The notes under the pieces are model-generated. The model ran no database searches, was not told the origin of the DNA, and worked only from the letters and a program-made list of their open reading frames with translations. DNA of 13,280 bases. Origin: Brevundimonas sp. UBA7534. Its GTDB lineage: Bacteria > Pseudomonadota > Alphaproteobacteria > Caulobacterales > Caulobacteraceae. The position numbers were made by a program, and so were the translations under genes. Where the stretch lies: positions 1-13,280 of the forward strand of contig NZ_DLMO01000030.1 in the NCBI RefSeq assembly GCF_002479325.1, written 5' to 3'. Of the stretch, positions 1 through 6,761 are shown piece by piece (the first letter of the stretch is position 1; the number at the start of each line of letters is the position of its first letter).

Positions 1-255
1 ATGCACCTGGCCGTGCATGTGCCCCAGGTGCCCGCCCCCGAGGACGGCTACCTGGAGGTCTGGATCCGCGACGATGCCGCCAGCCGCATGATCTCGCTGG
101 GCACGGTGACCCGCCAGGACACGACGCTGACCGTCCCGGAGGGCGTCGACCTGGCGTCCTACCCCGTGCTGGACGTCTCGCATGAGCACTTCGACGGCGA
201 CCCGTCCCACTCGACGCTCTCCCTGTGGGTCGGCGAGATGCACCGGACCACCTGA
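1..255 (+). CDS. Anti-sigma factor, RskA-type C-terminal domain (5' partial)
   Basis: The reading frame is open from the first base, so this is the C-terminal end of a longer gene cut by the window edge; the Met at base 1 is probably internal. The 84 visible residues match the extracytoplasmic end of RskA-like anti-sigma factors: GYLEVWIRDD near residues 17-26, a MISLGTV strand, VPEGVDLASYPVLDVS near 45-60, and a DGDPSHSTLSLWVGE ending. In that family an N-terminal zinc anti-sigma domain and one membrane helix hold an ECF sigma factor at the membrane; neither part is visible here. It ends at TGA 253-255 and converges on purL across a large hairpin. The domain is typical of actinobacteria, which supports the assignment of the first 3 kb. 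The partner sigma factor would lie upstream, outside the window. Confidence 0.8.
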   Translation: MHLAVHVPQVPAPEDGYLEVWIRDDAASRMISLGTVTRQDTTLTVPEGVDLASYPVLDVSHEHFDGDPSHSTLSLWVGEMHRTT

Positions 256-269
256 CGAGCCCTGAGATA

Positions 270-332
270 CGACGAGCCCTGCGCAGTGGGGCCTATCGGT
301 ACTGGATAGGCACCACTGCGCAGGGCTCGTCG
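270..332. terminator. Long hairpin between convergent genes, probable bidirectional terminator
   Basis: Two 28-base arms (270-297 and 305-332) are reverse complements with a single mismatch, a G facing an A near the loop, separated by a 7-base loop GGTACTG. The arms begin CGACGAGCCC. It lies between the stop of the anti-sigma gene (255) and the stop of purL (347), so it can serve both transcripts. There is no T-run, which is common for actinobacterial terminators. The first 11 bases of the arm core, GACGAGCCCTG, also occur as a direct copy at 254-264. Confidence 0.8.
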
Positions 333-346
333 CTTCTGTCCCAGGC

Positions 347-2653
347 TCAGCCGAAGTGCTTCGGCAGGGTGGCCTCCCAGGCCTCGCGCAACTCCGCGAT
401 CGGCAGGGTGAAGGCGTCCTGGACCTCGAGGGCCGCGGAGTCGGCGTCCACCACGCCGATGCGCACGGCCGCGTAGCCGCGGGCCGTGGTCATGTCCGTG
501 AACCGGACCTCCTCGGTGCGGGGCACGGCCACGACGGCGCGCGCCTGCGTCTCGGAGAACAGTGCGGTGAACAGGTCCACGCCGTCGCGGCGCAGCACCT
601 CGTCCAGCACCACGCGGGCGCCCACGCCGAAGCGCAGCACCATCTCGGACAGGGTGGCCGCGAGGCCGCCGCCGGAGACGTCGTGGGCGGCGTCGATCAT
701 GCCGTCCCGGGACATGTTGACCAGCAGCTCGCCGAGCAGGCGCTCCTTCTTCAGGTCGACCTTCGGGGGCAGGCCGCCGAGGTGGCCGCGCAGGCGCGCG
801 AACTCGGAGCCGTCCAGCTCGTCCGCGGTCTCGCCGAGCAGGTAGATCGCCTGGCCGTCCGCGTCCGGGGCGAAGCCGGACGGGGTGCGGCGCAGGACGT
901 CGTCGAGCTGGCCGAGCACCGCCACCGTGGGGGTGGGGTGGATCGGGGTGCTGCCCGTCTGGTTGTACAGGGACACGTTGCCGCCGGTCACCGGGATGCC
1001 GAGGGTCTGGCAGCCGTCCGCCAGGCCGCGCACGGCCTCCGCGAACTGCCACATCACGTCCGGGTCCTCGGGGGAGCCGAAGTTCAGGCAGTCGGAGACG
1101 GCCAGGGGCACGGCCCCGGCGGTGGTGACGTTGCGGTACGCCTCCGCCAGGGAGGCCTGCGCGCCCGTGTACGGGTCCAGGTAGGTGAACCGGTCGTTGC
1201 AGTCCGTGGCCAGGGCCACGCCCATGCCGGTCTCCTCGTCCACGCGCACCACGCCCGCGTCGTCCGGGGCCGCCAGGGCGGTGTTGCCGCGGACGTAGCG
1301 GTCGTACTGGCGGGTGATCCAGGAGGTGTCCGCCAGGTTCGGGGAGCTCATCAGCTCCACGACGGCGGCGCGCAGCTCCTCGCCCGTGGCGGGCAGGTGC
1401 TGACCGGCCTCGGAGGAGCGGAACGTGTCCGCCTGGAGCTCGTCCTGCCACGCCGGCCGCGCGTACGGGCGCTCGTAGACCGGGCCGTCGTGGGCCACGG
1501 TGCGCGGGTCCACGTCGACGATGACCTCGCCGTCCCAGGTGATGATCAGGCGGCCGTCACCGGTGACCTCGCCCAGCCACGAGTACTCGACGTCCCACTT
1601 GGCCATGACGGCCTCGAACGCGGCGACGTTCTCCGGCGTCACCACGGCCATCATGCGCTCCTGCGACTCGGACATGAGGATCTCGCCCGGGGTCAGCGTG
1701 GAGTCGCGCAGCAGCACGTCCGTCAGCTCCACGCGCATGCCGCCCTCGCCGTTGGAGGCGAGCTCGGAGGTGGCGCAGGAGATGCCGGCGGCGCCGAGGT
1801 CCTGGATGCCCTCGACGAGGGAGTCGCGGAACAGCTCGAGGCAGCACTCGATGAGCACCTTCTCGGAGAAGGGGTCACCGACCTGCACCGAGGGGCGCTT
1901 GGCGGGCTTGCCGTCGCCGTCGAAGGACTCGGAGGCCAGCACGGACGCGCCGCCGATGCCGTCACCGCCGGTGCGGGCGCCGAACAGGACCACCTTGTTG
2001 CCCACGCCGGAGGCGTTGGCCAGGCGCAGGTCCTCGTGCTTGAGCACGCCCACGGCGAGGGCGTTGACGAGCGGGTTGCCCTGGTAGATCGGGTCGAAGC
2101 GGGTCTCGCCGCCGATGTTCGGCAGGCCCAGGGAGTTGCCGTAGCCGCCGATGCCGGCCACCACGCCGTGGAACACGCGGGCGGTGTCCGGGTGGTCGAT
2201 CGCGCCGAAGCGCAGCGGGTCCATCACGGCCACCGGGCGGGCGCCCATGGAGATGATGTCGCGCACGATGCCGCCGATGCCCGTGGCCGCGCCCTGATAG
2301 GGCTCCACGTAGGAGGGCGAGTTGTGGGACTCGACCTTGAACGTCACGGCCCAGCCGTCACCGAGGTCGGTCACGCCGGCGTTCTCGCCGATGCCCACCA
2401 TCATGTGCTGCTTCATCTCGTCGGTGAGCTTCTCGCCGAACTGGCGCAGGTGCACCTTCGAGGACTTGTACGAGCAGTGCTCGGACCACATGACCGAGTA
2501 CATGGCCAGCTCGGCCGCGGTGGGGCGGCGGCCGAGGATCTTCTTGATCTCGGCGTACTCGTTCTCCTTCAGGCCCAGCTCGGCCCAGGGCTGCTCGACG
2601 TCCGGCGTCGCCTGGGCGTCCGCGACCGTCTCGATGTTGAACTGCTGGCTCAT
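347..2653 (-). CDS. purL: Phosphoribosylformylglycinamidine synthase subunit PurL
   Basis: 768 aa, full length for the small-type PurL of actinobacteria and Gram-positives. It catalyses the ATP-dependent conversion of FGAR to FGAM in purine synthesis, with ammonia delivered by PurQ in a complex with PurS. Visible motifs: SEHCSYKSSK at 57-66 containing the conserved His, then GGIVRDIISMGARPVA, NIGGETRFDP, GDGIGGAS, SESQERM, and in the second half SDCLNFGSPEDP, GGNVSLYNQT and DVSGGGLA. These mark the two AIR-synthase-like halves. The ATG overlaps the purQ stop codon as ATGA (2650-2653), implying translational coupling and fixing the start. Codon use and flanking genes are actinobacterial (Micrococcaceae-like), unlike everything after 3050. 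The gene itself is intact. Confidence 0.97.
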   Translation of the reverse strand: MSQQFNIETVADAQATPDVEQPWAELGLKENEYAEIKKILGRRPTAAELAMYSVMWSEHCSYKSSKVHLRQFGEKLTDEMKQHMMVGIGENAGVTDLGDGWAVTFKVESHNSPSYVEPYQGAATGIGGIVRDIISMGARPVAVMDPLRFGAIDHPDTARVFHGVVAGIGGYGNSLGLPNIGGETRFDPIYQGNPLVNALAVGVLKHEDLRLANASGVGNKVVLFGARTGGDGIGGASVLASESFDGDGKPAKRPSVQVGDPFSEKVLIECCLELFRDSLVEGIQDLGAAGISCATSELASNGEGGMRVELTDVLLRDSTLTPGEILMSESQERMMAVVTPENVAAFEAVMAKWDVEYSWLGEVTGDGRLIITWDGEVIVDVDPRTVAHDGPVYERPYARPAWQDELQADTFRSSEAGQHLPATGEELRAAVVELMSSPNLADTSWITRQYDRYVRGNTALAAPDDAGVVRVDEETGMGVALATDCNDRFTYLDPYTGAQASLAEAYRNVTTAGAVPLAVSDCLNFGSPEDPDVMWQFAEAVRGLADGCQTLGIPVTGGNVSLYNQTGSTPIHPTPTVAVLGQLDDVLRRTPSGFAPDADGQAIYLLGETADELDGSEFARLRGHLGGLPPKVDLKKERLLGELLVNMSRDGMIDAAHDVSGGGLAATLSEMVLRFGVGARVVLDEVLRRDGVDLFTALFSETQARAVVAVPRTEEVRFTDMTTARGYAAVRIGVVDADSAALEVQDAFTLPIAELREAWEATLPKHFG

Positions 2654-3011
2654 GCATGGCCTCCACGGCTGGCGAGGGTGGTCAGGACGGAGGTGAAGAA
2701 GCCGAGGCCGTCCACGCCGGAGCGGGGGCCGGCGGCGGTGTCCGGGCCGAAGCCCGTCTCCACGGCGTGCTCCGGGTGCGGCATCAGGCCGACGACGTTG
2801 CCGGCCGGGTTCGCGATGCCCGCGATGTCCCGGCGCGAGCCGTTCGGGTTCCAGCCCTGATAGCGGAACACCACGCGGCCCTCGGCCTCGAGGGCGTCGA
2901 GGGTCGTCTCGTCCGCCACGTACTGGCCGTCCTGGTTCTTCAGGGGCACGGTGATGGTCTGGCCCTGCTCGAAGTCGCGGCGTCCTTGGCGTCGTCGAAC
3001 CGGACGGTCAT
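2650..3011 (-). pseudogene. purQ: PurQ C-terminal fragment (truncated at seam, plus one frameshift)
   Basis: Only about the C-terminal half of the FGAM synthase glutaminase subunit is present. It reads DFEQGQTITVPLKNQDG, then RVVFRYQGWNPNGSRRDIAG and GLMPHPEHAVE, the last holding the His and Glu of the class I amidotransferase triad. The nucleophile Cys and the oxyanion region are missing, so it cannot be a working glutaminase. Before DFEQ (codon at 2974-2976) the frame breaks. Restoring one base at 2976/2977 joins an upstream frame, MTVRFDDAKDAA (about 2977-3011), which aligns without gaps to the same stretch of actinobacterial PurQ. PurQ-like sequence therefore runs to about 3011 and then stops. 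The 3' end overlaps purL by ATGA, the normal arrangement. The family assignment is firm; the repaired frame is inference. Confidence 0.85.
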
Positions 3012-3051
3012 GCTTTTCGTGTATACAAAAAGACCTCGCCACGCAACGAAA
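3012..3051. other. Seam between actinobacterial and alphaproteobacterial sequence
   Basis: A 40-base stretch, richer in A+T than either side, separates the truncated purQ from the hemW stop codon (TAA at 3052-3054). It includes the run CGTGTATACAAAAAGACC with a perfect 8-base palindrome TGTATACA at 3020-3027. No gene, inverted terminal repeat, target duplication or recombinase is visible. The exact breakpoint cannot be set without the parent genomes; I place it between 3011 and about 3020, with the remainder probably the native sequence downstream of hemW. Confidence 0.65.
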
Positions 3052-4212
3052 TTAGGTCAGAAGGACCTTCAGCACGCCGTCGAGGACGGGGCGGCCCTGG
3101 GCGGTGGCGACAAGGCGGCCGGCGGTCAGGGCGAGGAAGCCGTCCGAGACCAGGGACGCGACCGGCCCCCCGGTCGTCGACAGACCCAGCGCCACCAGGG
3201 TTTTCACGGGGACGCCCTCCACGGTCCTGAGGCCCAGCAGCAGCCGTTCCTCTGCGGCGTCCTGGAACGACAGGCGTTCGCGCTCCGACCAGGGCGAGCC
3301 GGCGGCGACACCGGACACATAGTCGCCGATGCGGCGATGGGCGACGGTCGCGGTGCGCGCGCCGTCCAGCGCCAGCCGCCCGTGTGCGCCCGGTCCCAGC
3401 CCCAGATAGTCGCCGCCGCGCCAGACATGCAGATTGTGGGCCGAGCGCGCCCCGGGCCCGCGCGCATGGTTGGAGACCTCATAGGCGTCCAGCCCGGCCG
3501 CCTGCAGCACCGACTGGGTGGCCTCATAGAGGGCGGCGGCCCGGTCCTCGTCGGGCGGCGTCAGCGTCCCGCGCCGGACGGCCCGGCCGAAGGCGGTCTC
3601 GGCCTCTATGGTCAGTTGATAGGGCGAGACGTGCTCGAACCCCAGGTCCAGGGCGGACAAAAGCTCCGCCTGCCAGGCTTCGACGGTCTGACCGGGGCGG
3701 GCGTAGATCAGGTCGATCGACAGGCGCGGGAACAGCCGCACGGCCAGGTCGACCGCCCGCAGGGCCTCGGCCGCCGAATGGTTGCGTCCCAGAAACGCCA
3801 GGGCGGAATCGTCCAGGGCCTGGACCCCCATCGACAGCCGGTTGACGCCAGCCTGGGCCAGGGCGACGAAACGGCCGGCCTCGGCGTCGGTCGGATTGGC
3901 CTCCAGCGTGATCTCGATGTCGCCACGCGGCGGGAACAGCGCCTGGGCGCGCTGAATGACCGCCGCGACGGCCGCCGGGTTCATCAGAGACGGCGTGCCG
4001 CCCCCGAAGAAGATCGAGGCCAGCCGTCGCGGGCCCGCCAGCGCCGCCTGCGCCTCCAGGTCGGCCAGGATGGCCTCGGCCAGAGCCGCCTGCTCCTCGC
4101 CCCGCCCCCGGTCGCGCACCACGTTGAAGTCGCAATACGGGCAGATGCGCGAACAGTAGGGCCAATGGACATAGAGGCCGACGTCCGTTCCCGGGTCGAG
4201 GCGATCAGTCAA
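3052..4212 (-). CDS. hemW: Radical SAM HemW-like heme chaperone (formerly annotated as HemN-like oxidase)
   Basis: 386 aa, normal HemW length. The radical SAM cluster motif C-x3-C-x2-C is at Cys20, Cys24 and Cys27, directly after YVHWPYC; GGGTPS follows at 70-75 and binds SAM, then LEANPTD and RLSMGVQALDD. The C-terminal HemW domain has SPYQLTIE and HNLHVWRGGDYLGLGPGAHG; the family's usual HNxxYW is here HNLHVW. HemW binds heme and is proposed to insert it into respiratory proteins; it lacks coproporphyrinogen oxidase activity. The start must be TTG at 4210-4212, because the codon before it in frame is TGA and no ATG or GTG follows before the conserved YVHWP. It overlaps rdgB by 8 bp, so the two are probably co-transcribed and coupled. 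This is the first gene on the alphaproteobacterial side of the seam. Confidence 0.92.
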   Translation of the reverse strand: MTDRLDPGTDVGLYVHWPYCSRICPYCDFNVVRDRGRGEEQAALAEAILADLEAQAALAGPRRLASIFFGGGTPSLMNPAAVAAVIQRAQALFPPRGDIEITLEANPTDAEAGRFVALAQAGVNRLSMGVQALDDSALAFLGRNHSAAEALRAVDLAVRLFPRLSIDLIYARPGQTVEAWQAELLSALDLGFEHVSPYQLTIEAETAFGRAVRRGTLTPPDEDRAAALYEATQSVLQAAGLDAYEVSNHARGPGARSAHNLHVWRGGDYLGLGPGAHGRLALDGARTATVAHRRIGDYVSGVAAGSPWSERERLSFQDAAEERLLLGLRTVEGVPVKTLVALGLSTTGGPVASLVSDGFLALTAGRLVATAQGRPVLDGVLKVLLT

Positions 4213-4807
4213 TCAGCGCGGCCTTCAGCTTCATGAAGGCGCGCGTGCGGTGGCTGTCGGCCTCCTTCACGGCGGGGTCCAGTTCGCCATAGGTCAGGGT
4301 CTGGCCCTCGGGGACGAAGATGGGATCGTAGCCGAAACCCCGGTCGCCGCGGGGCGGGAAGGTCAGTTCCCCGTGGACCACGCCCTCGACCACCACGCAG
4401 GGGCCGTCGGGCCAGGCGACGGCCAGCGCCGAGGTGAACCAGGCGCGACGGTCGGTCGAGCCGATCTCGTCCAACCGGTCCTCCACCTTCTTCATGGCCA
4501 GGGCGAAGTCCTTAGACGGCCCGGCCCAGCGGGCGGAGAAGATGCCCGGCGCGCCGTCCAGGGCGGCGACCGAGACCCCGGAATCGTCCGCCAGCGACAC
4601 CTCGCCCGACAGCTGGGCCGCATGGCGCGCCTTCAGCATGGCGTTGCCGACGAAGGTGCTCTCGGTCTCGTCCGGTTCGGGAAGGTTCAGTTCTCCGGCC
4701 GTGACGATCCGGTAATTTCCGTCCAGCAGCGCCTCGATCTCGCGCGCCTTGCCGGGGTTATGGGTGGCGGCGACAAGCCGCATCCCCTTGATAAGCTTGA
4801 GAGTCAT
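4205..4807 (-). CDS. rdgB: RdgB/HAM1 family non-canonical purine NTP pyrophosphatase
   Basis: 200 aa, the usual length. It hydrolyses dITP, ITP and XTP to the monophosphate, keeping deaminated purines out of DNA and RNA. Family motifs are all present: THNPGK at 15-20 (phosphate and base contacts), DDSG at 74-77 (metal-binding acidic residues), GFGYDPIF at 157-164 and SHR at 185-187. The chosen ATG at 4807 gives an eight-residue lead before a second possible start, MRLVAATHNPGK; the first has a GGGG stretch upstream, the second has AAGGGG directly against the ATG, so the choice is not settled. It precedes hemW with an 8-bp overlap; rdgB-hemW pairing is common in alphaproteobacteria. Confidence 0.95.
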   Translation of the reverse strand: MTLKLIKGMRLVAATHNPGKAREIEALLDGNYRIVTAGELNLPEPDETESTFVGNAMLKARHAAQLSGEVSLADDSGVSVAALDGAPGIFSARWAGPSKDFALAMKKVEDRLDEIGSTDRRAWFTSALAVAWPDGPCVVVEGVVHGELTFPPRGDRGFGYDPIFVPEGQTLTYGELDPAVKEADSHRTRAFMKLKAALID

Positions 4808-4847
4808 CGACGATCACGCCCCTGAAACAGTCCATTGCCAAAGTTTA

Positions 4848-4864
4848 ATATCGTTAAACGATAT
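4848..4864. promoter_or_regulatory. Palindrome upstream of rdgB, possible operator
   Basis: Arms ATATCGTT and AACGATAT flank a single A in an A+T-rich patch 41 bases before the rdgB start and about 150 bases before the divergent small ORF. The symmetry suggests a dimeric regulator site or promoter element. No convincing -35/-10 pair could be placed beside it, so the role is inference. Confidence 0.4.
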
Positions 4865-4933
4865 GTAACGTGATTTCCCGTTGGGCACGGCCTATGTTGT
4901 GAACATCAGGAACGGGGCCGCAACGTTCCGGAC

Positions 4934-4951
4934 TTTCCGACAAGTCGGAAA
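4934..4951. promoter_or_regulatory. Palindrome in the leader of the 38-aa ORF
   Basis: Arms TTTCCGAC and GTCGGAAA separated by AA, about 65 bases before the ATG at 5016. In RNA it would form an 8-bp stem with a loop too short to be comfortable, so a protein operator seems likelier than a riboswitch or terminator. No known consensus is recognised. Confidence 0.35.
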
Positions 4952-5015
4952 CATCGTGCGGAAAACAAAATCAACGGGGCGAAAATCGTCCCCTCAGGAT
5001 CAACGGAGAAACACG

Positions 5016-5132
5016 ATGCATACGATGAACACCTCGATGTGGCTGGACAAGGTCGGCGCCGCTTTCGTCAACACGGTCATGATCGCCGCCCTGCCGACCG
5101 CGCTGGTCGCCATCCTGATCCAGGCCTTCTGA
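5016..5132 (+). CDS. Small single-pass membrane protein (38 aa), unknown function
   Basis: A 38-residue ORF starting at ATG 5016, with the purine-rich ribosome site ACGGAGAA at 5003-5010, six bases away. That site decides the start against a longer 83-aa frame from 4881 whose extra 45 residues are basic, low in hydrophobic residues and lack a ribosome site. The first dozen residues (MHTMNTSMWLDK) are polar; from about residue 13 to the end the chain is hydrophobic with Ala, Val, Ile and Leu and ends IQAF, enough for one membrane helix. Codon use fits the neighbours. It is followed by a hairpin at 5205-5236 and then the DUF2975 gene on the same strand. I do not recognise a characterised family. 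Confidence 0.65.
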   Translation: MHTMNTSMWLDKVGAAFVNTVMIAALPTALVAILIQAF

Positions 5133-5204
5133 TCCGTCCTGAGCCGTCCCTCAGTTTCGATCAAGAGAGCTTTGACGATCTCGATGAAGACCGCGATGTA
5201 TAGA

Positions 5205-5236
5205 GCCGTGCGCGGGTTCGCCGGACCCCGCACGGC
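5205..5236 (+). terminator. GC-rich hairpin between the small ORF and DUF2975 gene
   Basis: Arms GCCGTGCGCGGGT (5205-5217) and ACCCCGCACGGC (5225-5236) pair over 12 bp with one bulged C. There is no T-run, so it may be an imperfect terminator, an attenuator or an mRNA-stabilising stem. A TTGACG -35-like hexamer lies upstream at 5172-5177, but no good -10 follows at 16-18 bases. Confidence 0.45.
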
Positions 5237-5275
5237 CACGCGGCCCCATCCTCCGGCCTGAAAGGCCGACCTTCC

Positions 5276-5878
5276 ATGCGCCTGCCGAGGTTGCGATCGA
5301 CGACGACGCCGGACGGAGCCCCCGGCTCCCGCTTCCTGGCTTCCGTGCGCGGCCTGGGTCCCGGCTCCGTCTCCAGCGTCCTGAAGGTCGCCCTGGACGT
5401 GGCCTATGTGCTCTTGGCCCTGATCACCGGCGTGCTGCTGCTGTTGCTGATCGCGGCCATCTTCATTCCGCTGGATAACCTCAACGTCACCGTCAGCGGG
5501 GATTCCGGTGGCCGACAGCTGCCGTTGACGCGAATGCTTCTGCTGTTCGGCCTGGGCGCGGTGACGGCCTACTTCGGCGGCTTCATGCTGATCCTGCGCA
5601 GTCTGCGCCGCATCTTCCGCACCCTGACCATCGGCGACCCCTTCCATCCCCACAATGTGCGCCGCCTGCGCCAGATCGGCCTGACGCTGGCGGTCGTGAC
5701 GGGCGGCGTGTGGGTGGCCCAAGGCTTCGTCGCCGCGCGCCTGGCGCCGGGCGTCATGGAGCCGCAGGGGATCGGCGAGCTTCTGACCCCCGTGTTTTCC
5801 GTCCTGATCGTCTTCGTCCTGGCCGAGGTGTTCCGCGAAGGCGCGCGCCTGAGGCGCGAATCCGAACTGACGATCTGA
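5276..5878 (+). CDS. DUF2975 family membrane protein
   Basis: 200 aa. Four hydrophobic segments are visible, near residues 37-64, 85-108, 133-152 and 168-186. Between the second and third is the family signature GDPFHPHNVRRLRQIG (120-135), and the protein ends with EVFREGARL followed by ESELTI, the usual DUF2975 ending. No enzymatic role is established for the family. It is typically encoded directly before a small YozG-type Cro/C1 regulator, exactly as here (23-base gap, same strand). That pairing suggests a membrane-sensing or membrane-sequestering partner for the regulator; this is inference from neighbourhood. The ATG has no strong ribosome site. The N-terminal 30 residues before the first helix are Arg- and Pro-rich and presumably cytoplasmic. 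Confidence 0.85.
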   Translation: MRLPRLRSTTTPDGAPGSRFLASVRGLGPGSVSSVLKVALDVAYVLLALITGVLLLLLIAAIFIPLDNLNVTVSGDSGGRQLPLTRMLLLFGLGAVTAYFGGFMLILRSLRRIFRTLTIGDPFHPHNVRRLRQIGLTLAVVTGGVWVAQGFVAARLAPGVMEPQGIGELLTPVFSVLIVFVLAEVFREGARLRRESELTI

Positions 5879-5901
5879 GCCGTTTCCCCTAAGGTTTCTC
5901 C

Positions 5902-6138
5902 ATGGCCATCCGCGTCCAGCTCGATCGCGTCCTCGTCGAACGCCGCATGTCGCTGACCGAGCTCGCCGACCGCGTCGGGGTGACGGTGGCCAATCTGTCG
6001 ATCCTGAAGACCGGCAAGGCGCGCGCGGTGCGCTTTTCGACCCTGGACGCCCTGTGCCGCGAACTGGAATGTCAGCCGGGCGACCTGCTGGCGCATGAGC
6101 CCGGCCCGGCCGAAGTCTTCGCCGACGACGCCGAATGA
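5902..6138 (+). CDS. Cro/C1 (YozG-like) helix-turn-helix regulator
   Basis: 78 aa, essentially a single HTH domain. The pattern LDRVLVERRMSLTELADRVG is followed by TVANLSILKTGKARAVRFST and then ALCRELECQPGDLLAHE, closely following the YozG-type Xre consensus with its LKTGK recognition segment and CQPGDLL end. It probably binds DNA as a dimer and regulates its own operon. An AAGG sits about ten bases before the ATG. It comes 23 bases after the DUF2975 gene and its stop overlaps the start of the Smr gene (ATGA, 6135-6138). The acidic tail after residue 66 (EVFADDAE) is outside the domain. Confidence 0.9.
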   Translation: MAIRVQLDRVLVERRMSLTELADRVGVTVANLSILKTGKARAVRFSTLDALCRELECQPGDLLAHEPGPAEVFADDAE

Positions 6139-6734
6139 AGCGGCCGCCGACCGACCCGCGCGACGAGAACGGCCTGACGCCCGAGGACCGGCGCATCTGG
6201 GGGCGGGTCAGCGGCACCGTGACCCCGCCGCGAAAGCGCAAGGCCGCCCGCGTCCGCGCCGACGCGGCCCATGTCGACATCATGGCTCAGGTCCTGGCCG
6301 CCCTCCAGGAGCGTCCTGCCAACCGGCCGCCGGCGAAGCGGACGCCCGCGCCGCCGACCGCCGCCGCTCCGACGGGAACGCCGCGCGCCTTCCCGCGCGC
6401 CCCTTCCGCCCCCGAGGACGTGGAGCCCAACCGCAAGCGGCGCCTGACCCGCGAACGCGATCCGATCGAGGCGCGCATCGACCTGCACGGCTTCGGCCGG
6501 TTCGAGGCCGAGGATCAGCTTCGGGCCTTCCTGGCCTCGTGCCAGCAGCGCGGGATGCGGGCCGTTCTGGTCATCACGGGCCAGGGGCGTCTGGGCGGCG
6601 GGGTGATACGCGCGGCCTTCGCCGACTGGATGCACGCGCCCGCGCTTCGAGCCGTGGTGTCCGGCTACAGCGTCGCCCATCCGCGTCACGGCGGAAACGG
6701 CGCCTTCTACGTGACCCTGCGCCGCAAGGCCTGA
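6135..6734 (+). CDS. Smr domain protein (MutS2 C-terminal-type putative nuclease)
   Basis: 199 aa. The C-terminal Smr domain spans about residues 113-197: DLHG at 116-119, the VITGQG glycine motif (the family's HGKG/TGKG position) at 146-151, GVIRAAFADWM, and a closing HPRHGGNGAFYVTLRR. The domain is known as a structure-specific or RNA-directed endonuclease module in some proteins and has no assigned reaction in stand-alone alphaproteobacterial forms. The first 110 residues look disordered and basic, rich in Pro, Arg and Ala, and may help nucleic-acid binding. ATG overlaps the regulator stop by 4 bp, indicating coupling with the DUF2975/HTH pair, although no functional link is known. A hairpin at 6762-6812 follows. 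Confidence 0.88.
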   Translation: MKRPPTDPRDENGLTPEDRRIWGRVSGTVTPPRKRKAARVRADAAHVDIMAQVLAALQERPANRPPAKRTPAPPTAAAPTGTPRAFPRAPSAPEDVEPNRKRRLTRERDPIEARIDLHGFGRFEAEDQLRAFLASCQQRGMRAVLVITGQGRLGGGVIRAAFADWMHAPALRAVVSGYSVAHPRHGGNGAFYVTLRRKA

Positions 6735-6761
6735 AGCCTGATCGGCATGCGGTTGATTCTG

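Noticed and set aside
356..2860. Plus-strand open frame of 834 codons opposite purL
   Set aside because: It is the antisense of a confident purL/purQ. Composition is Gly, Ala, Val, Arg and His rich with no motifs, typical of shadow frames in very high-GC DNA.
1..3011. Interpretation of purL and the anti-sigma gene as horizontally acquired by Brevundimonas
   Set aside because: No recombinase, repeat or attachment site; purine genes are essential housekeeping genes in native order, and purQ is cut exactly at the seam. An assembly chimera explains it better.
2656..4236. Plus-strand 526-codon frame opposite hemW, crossing the seam
   Set aside because: It spans the join of two genomes and opposes hemW, which has its radical SAM motifs; no recognisable domain.
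4845..4857. CtrA-like TTAA...TTAA pair
   Set aside because: The spacing is 5 bases; the CtrA consensus needs 7.
4903..4915. LexA-like GAAC...GAAC direct repeat
   Set aside because: The spacer is 5 bases; the alphaproteobacterial SOS box needs 7.
4881..5015. 45-residue N-terminal extension of the 38-aa membrane peptide
   Set aside because: No ribosome site at 4881, a palindrome lies within it, and a good ACGGAGAA precedes the ATG at 5016.
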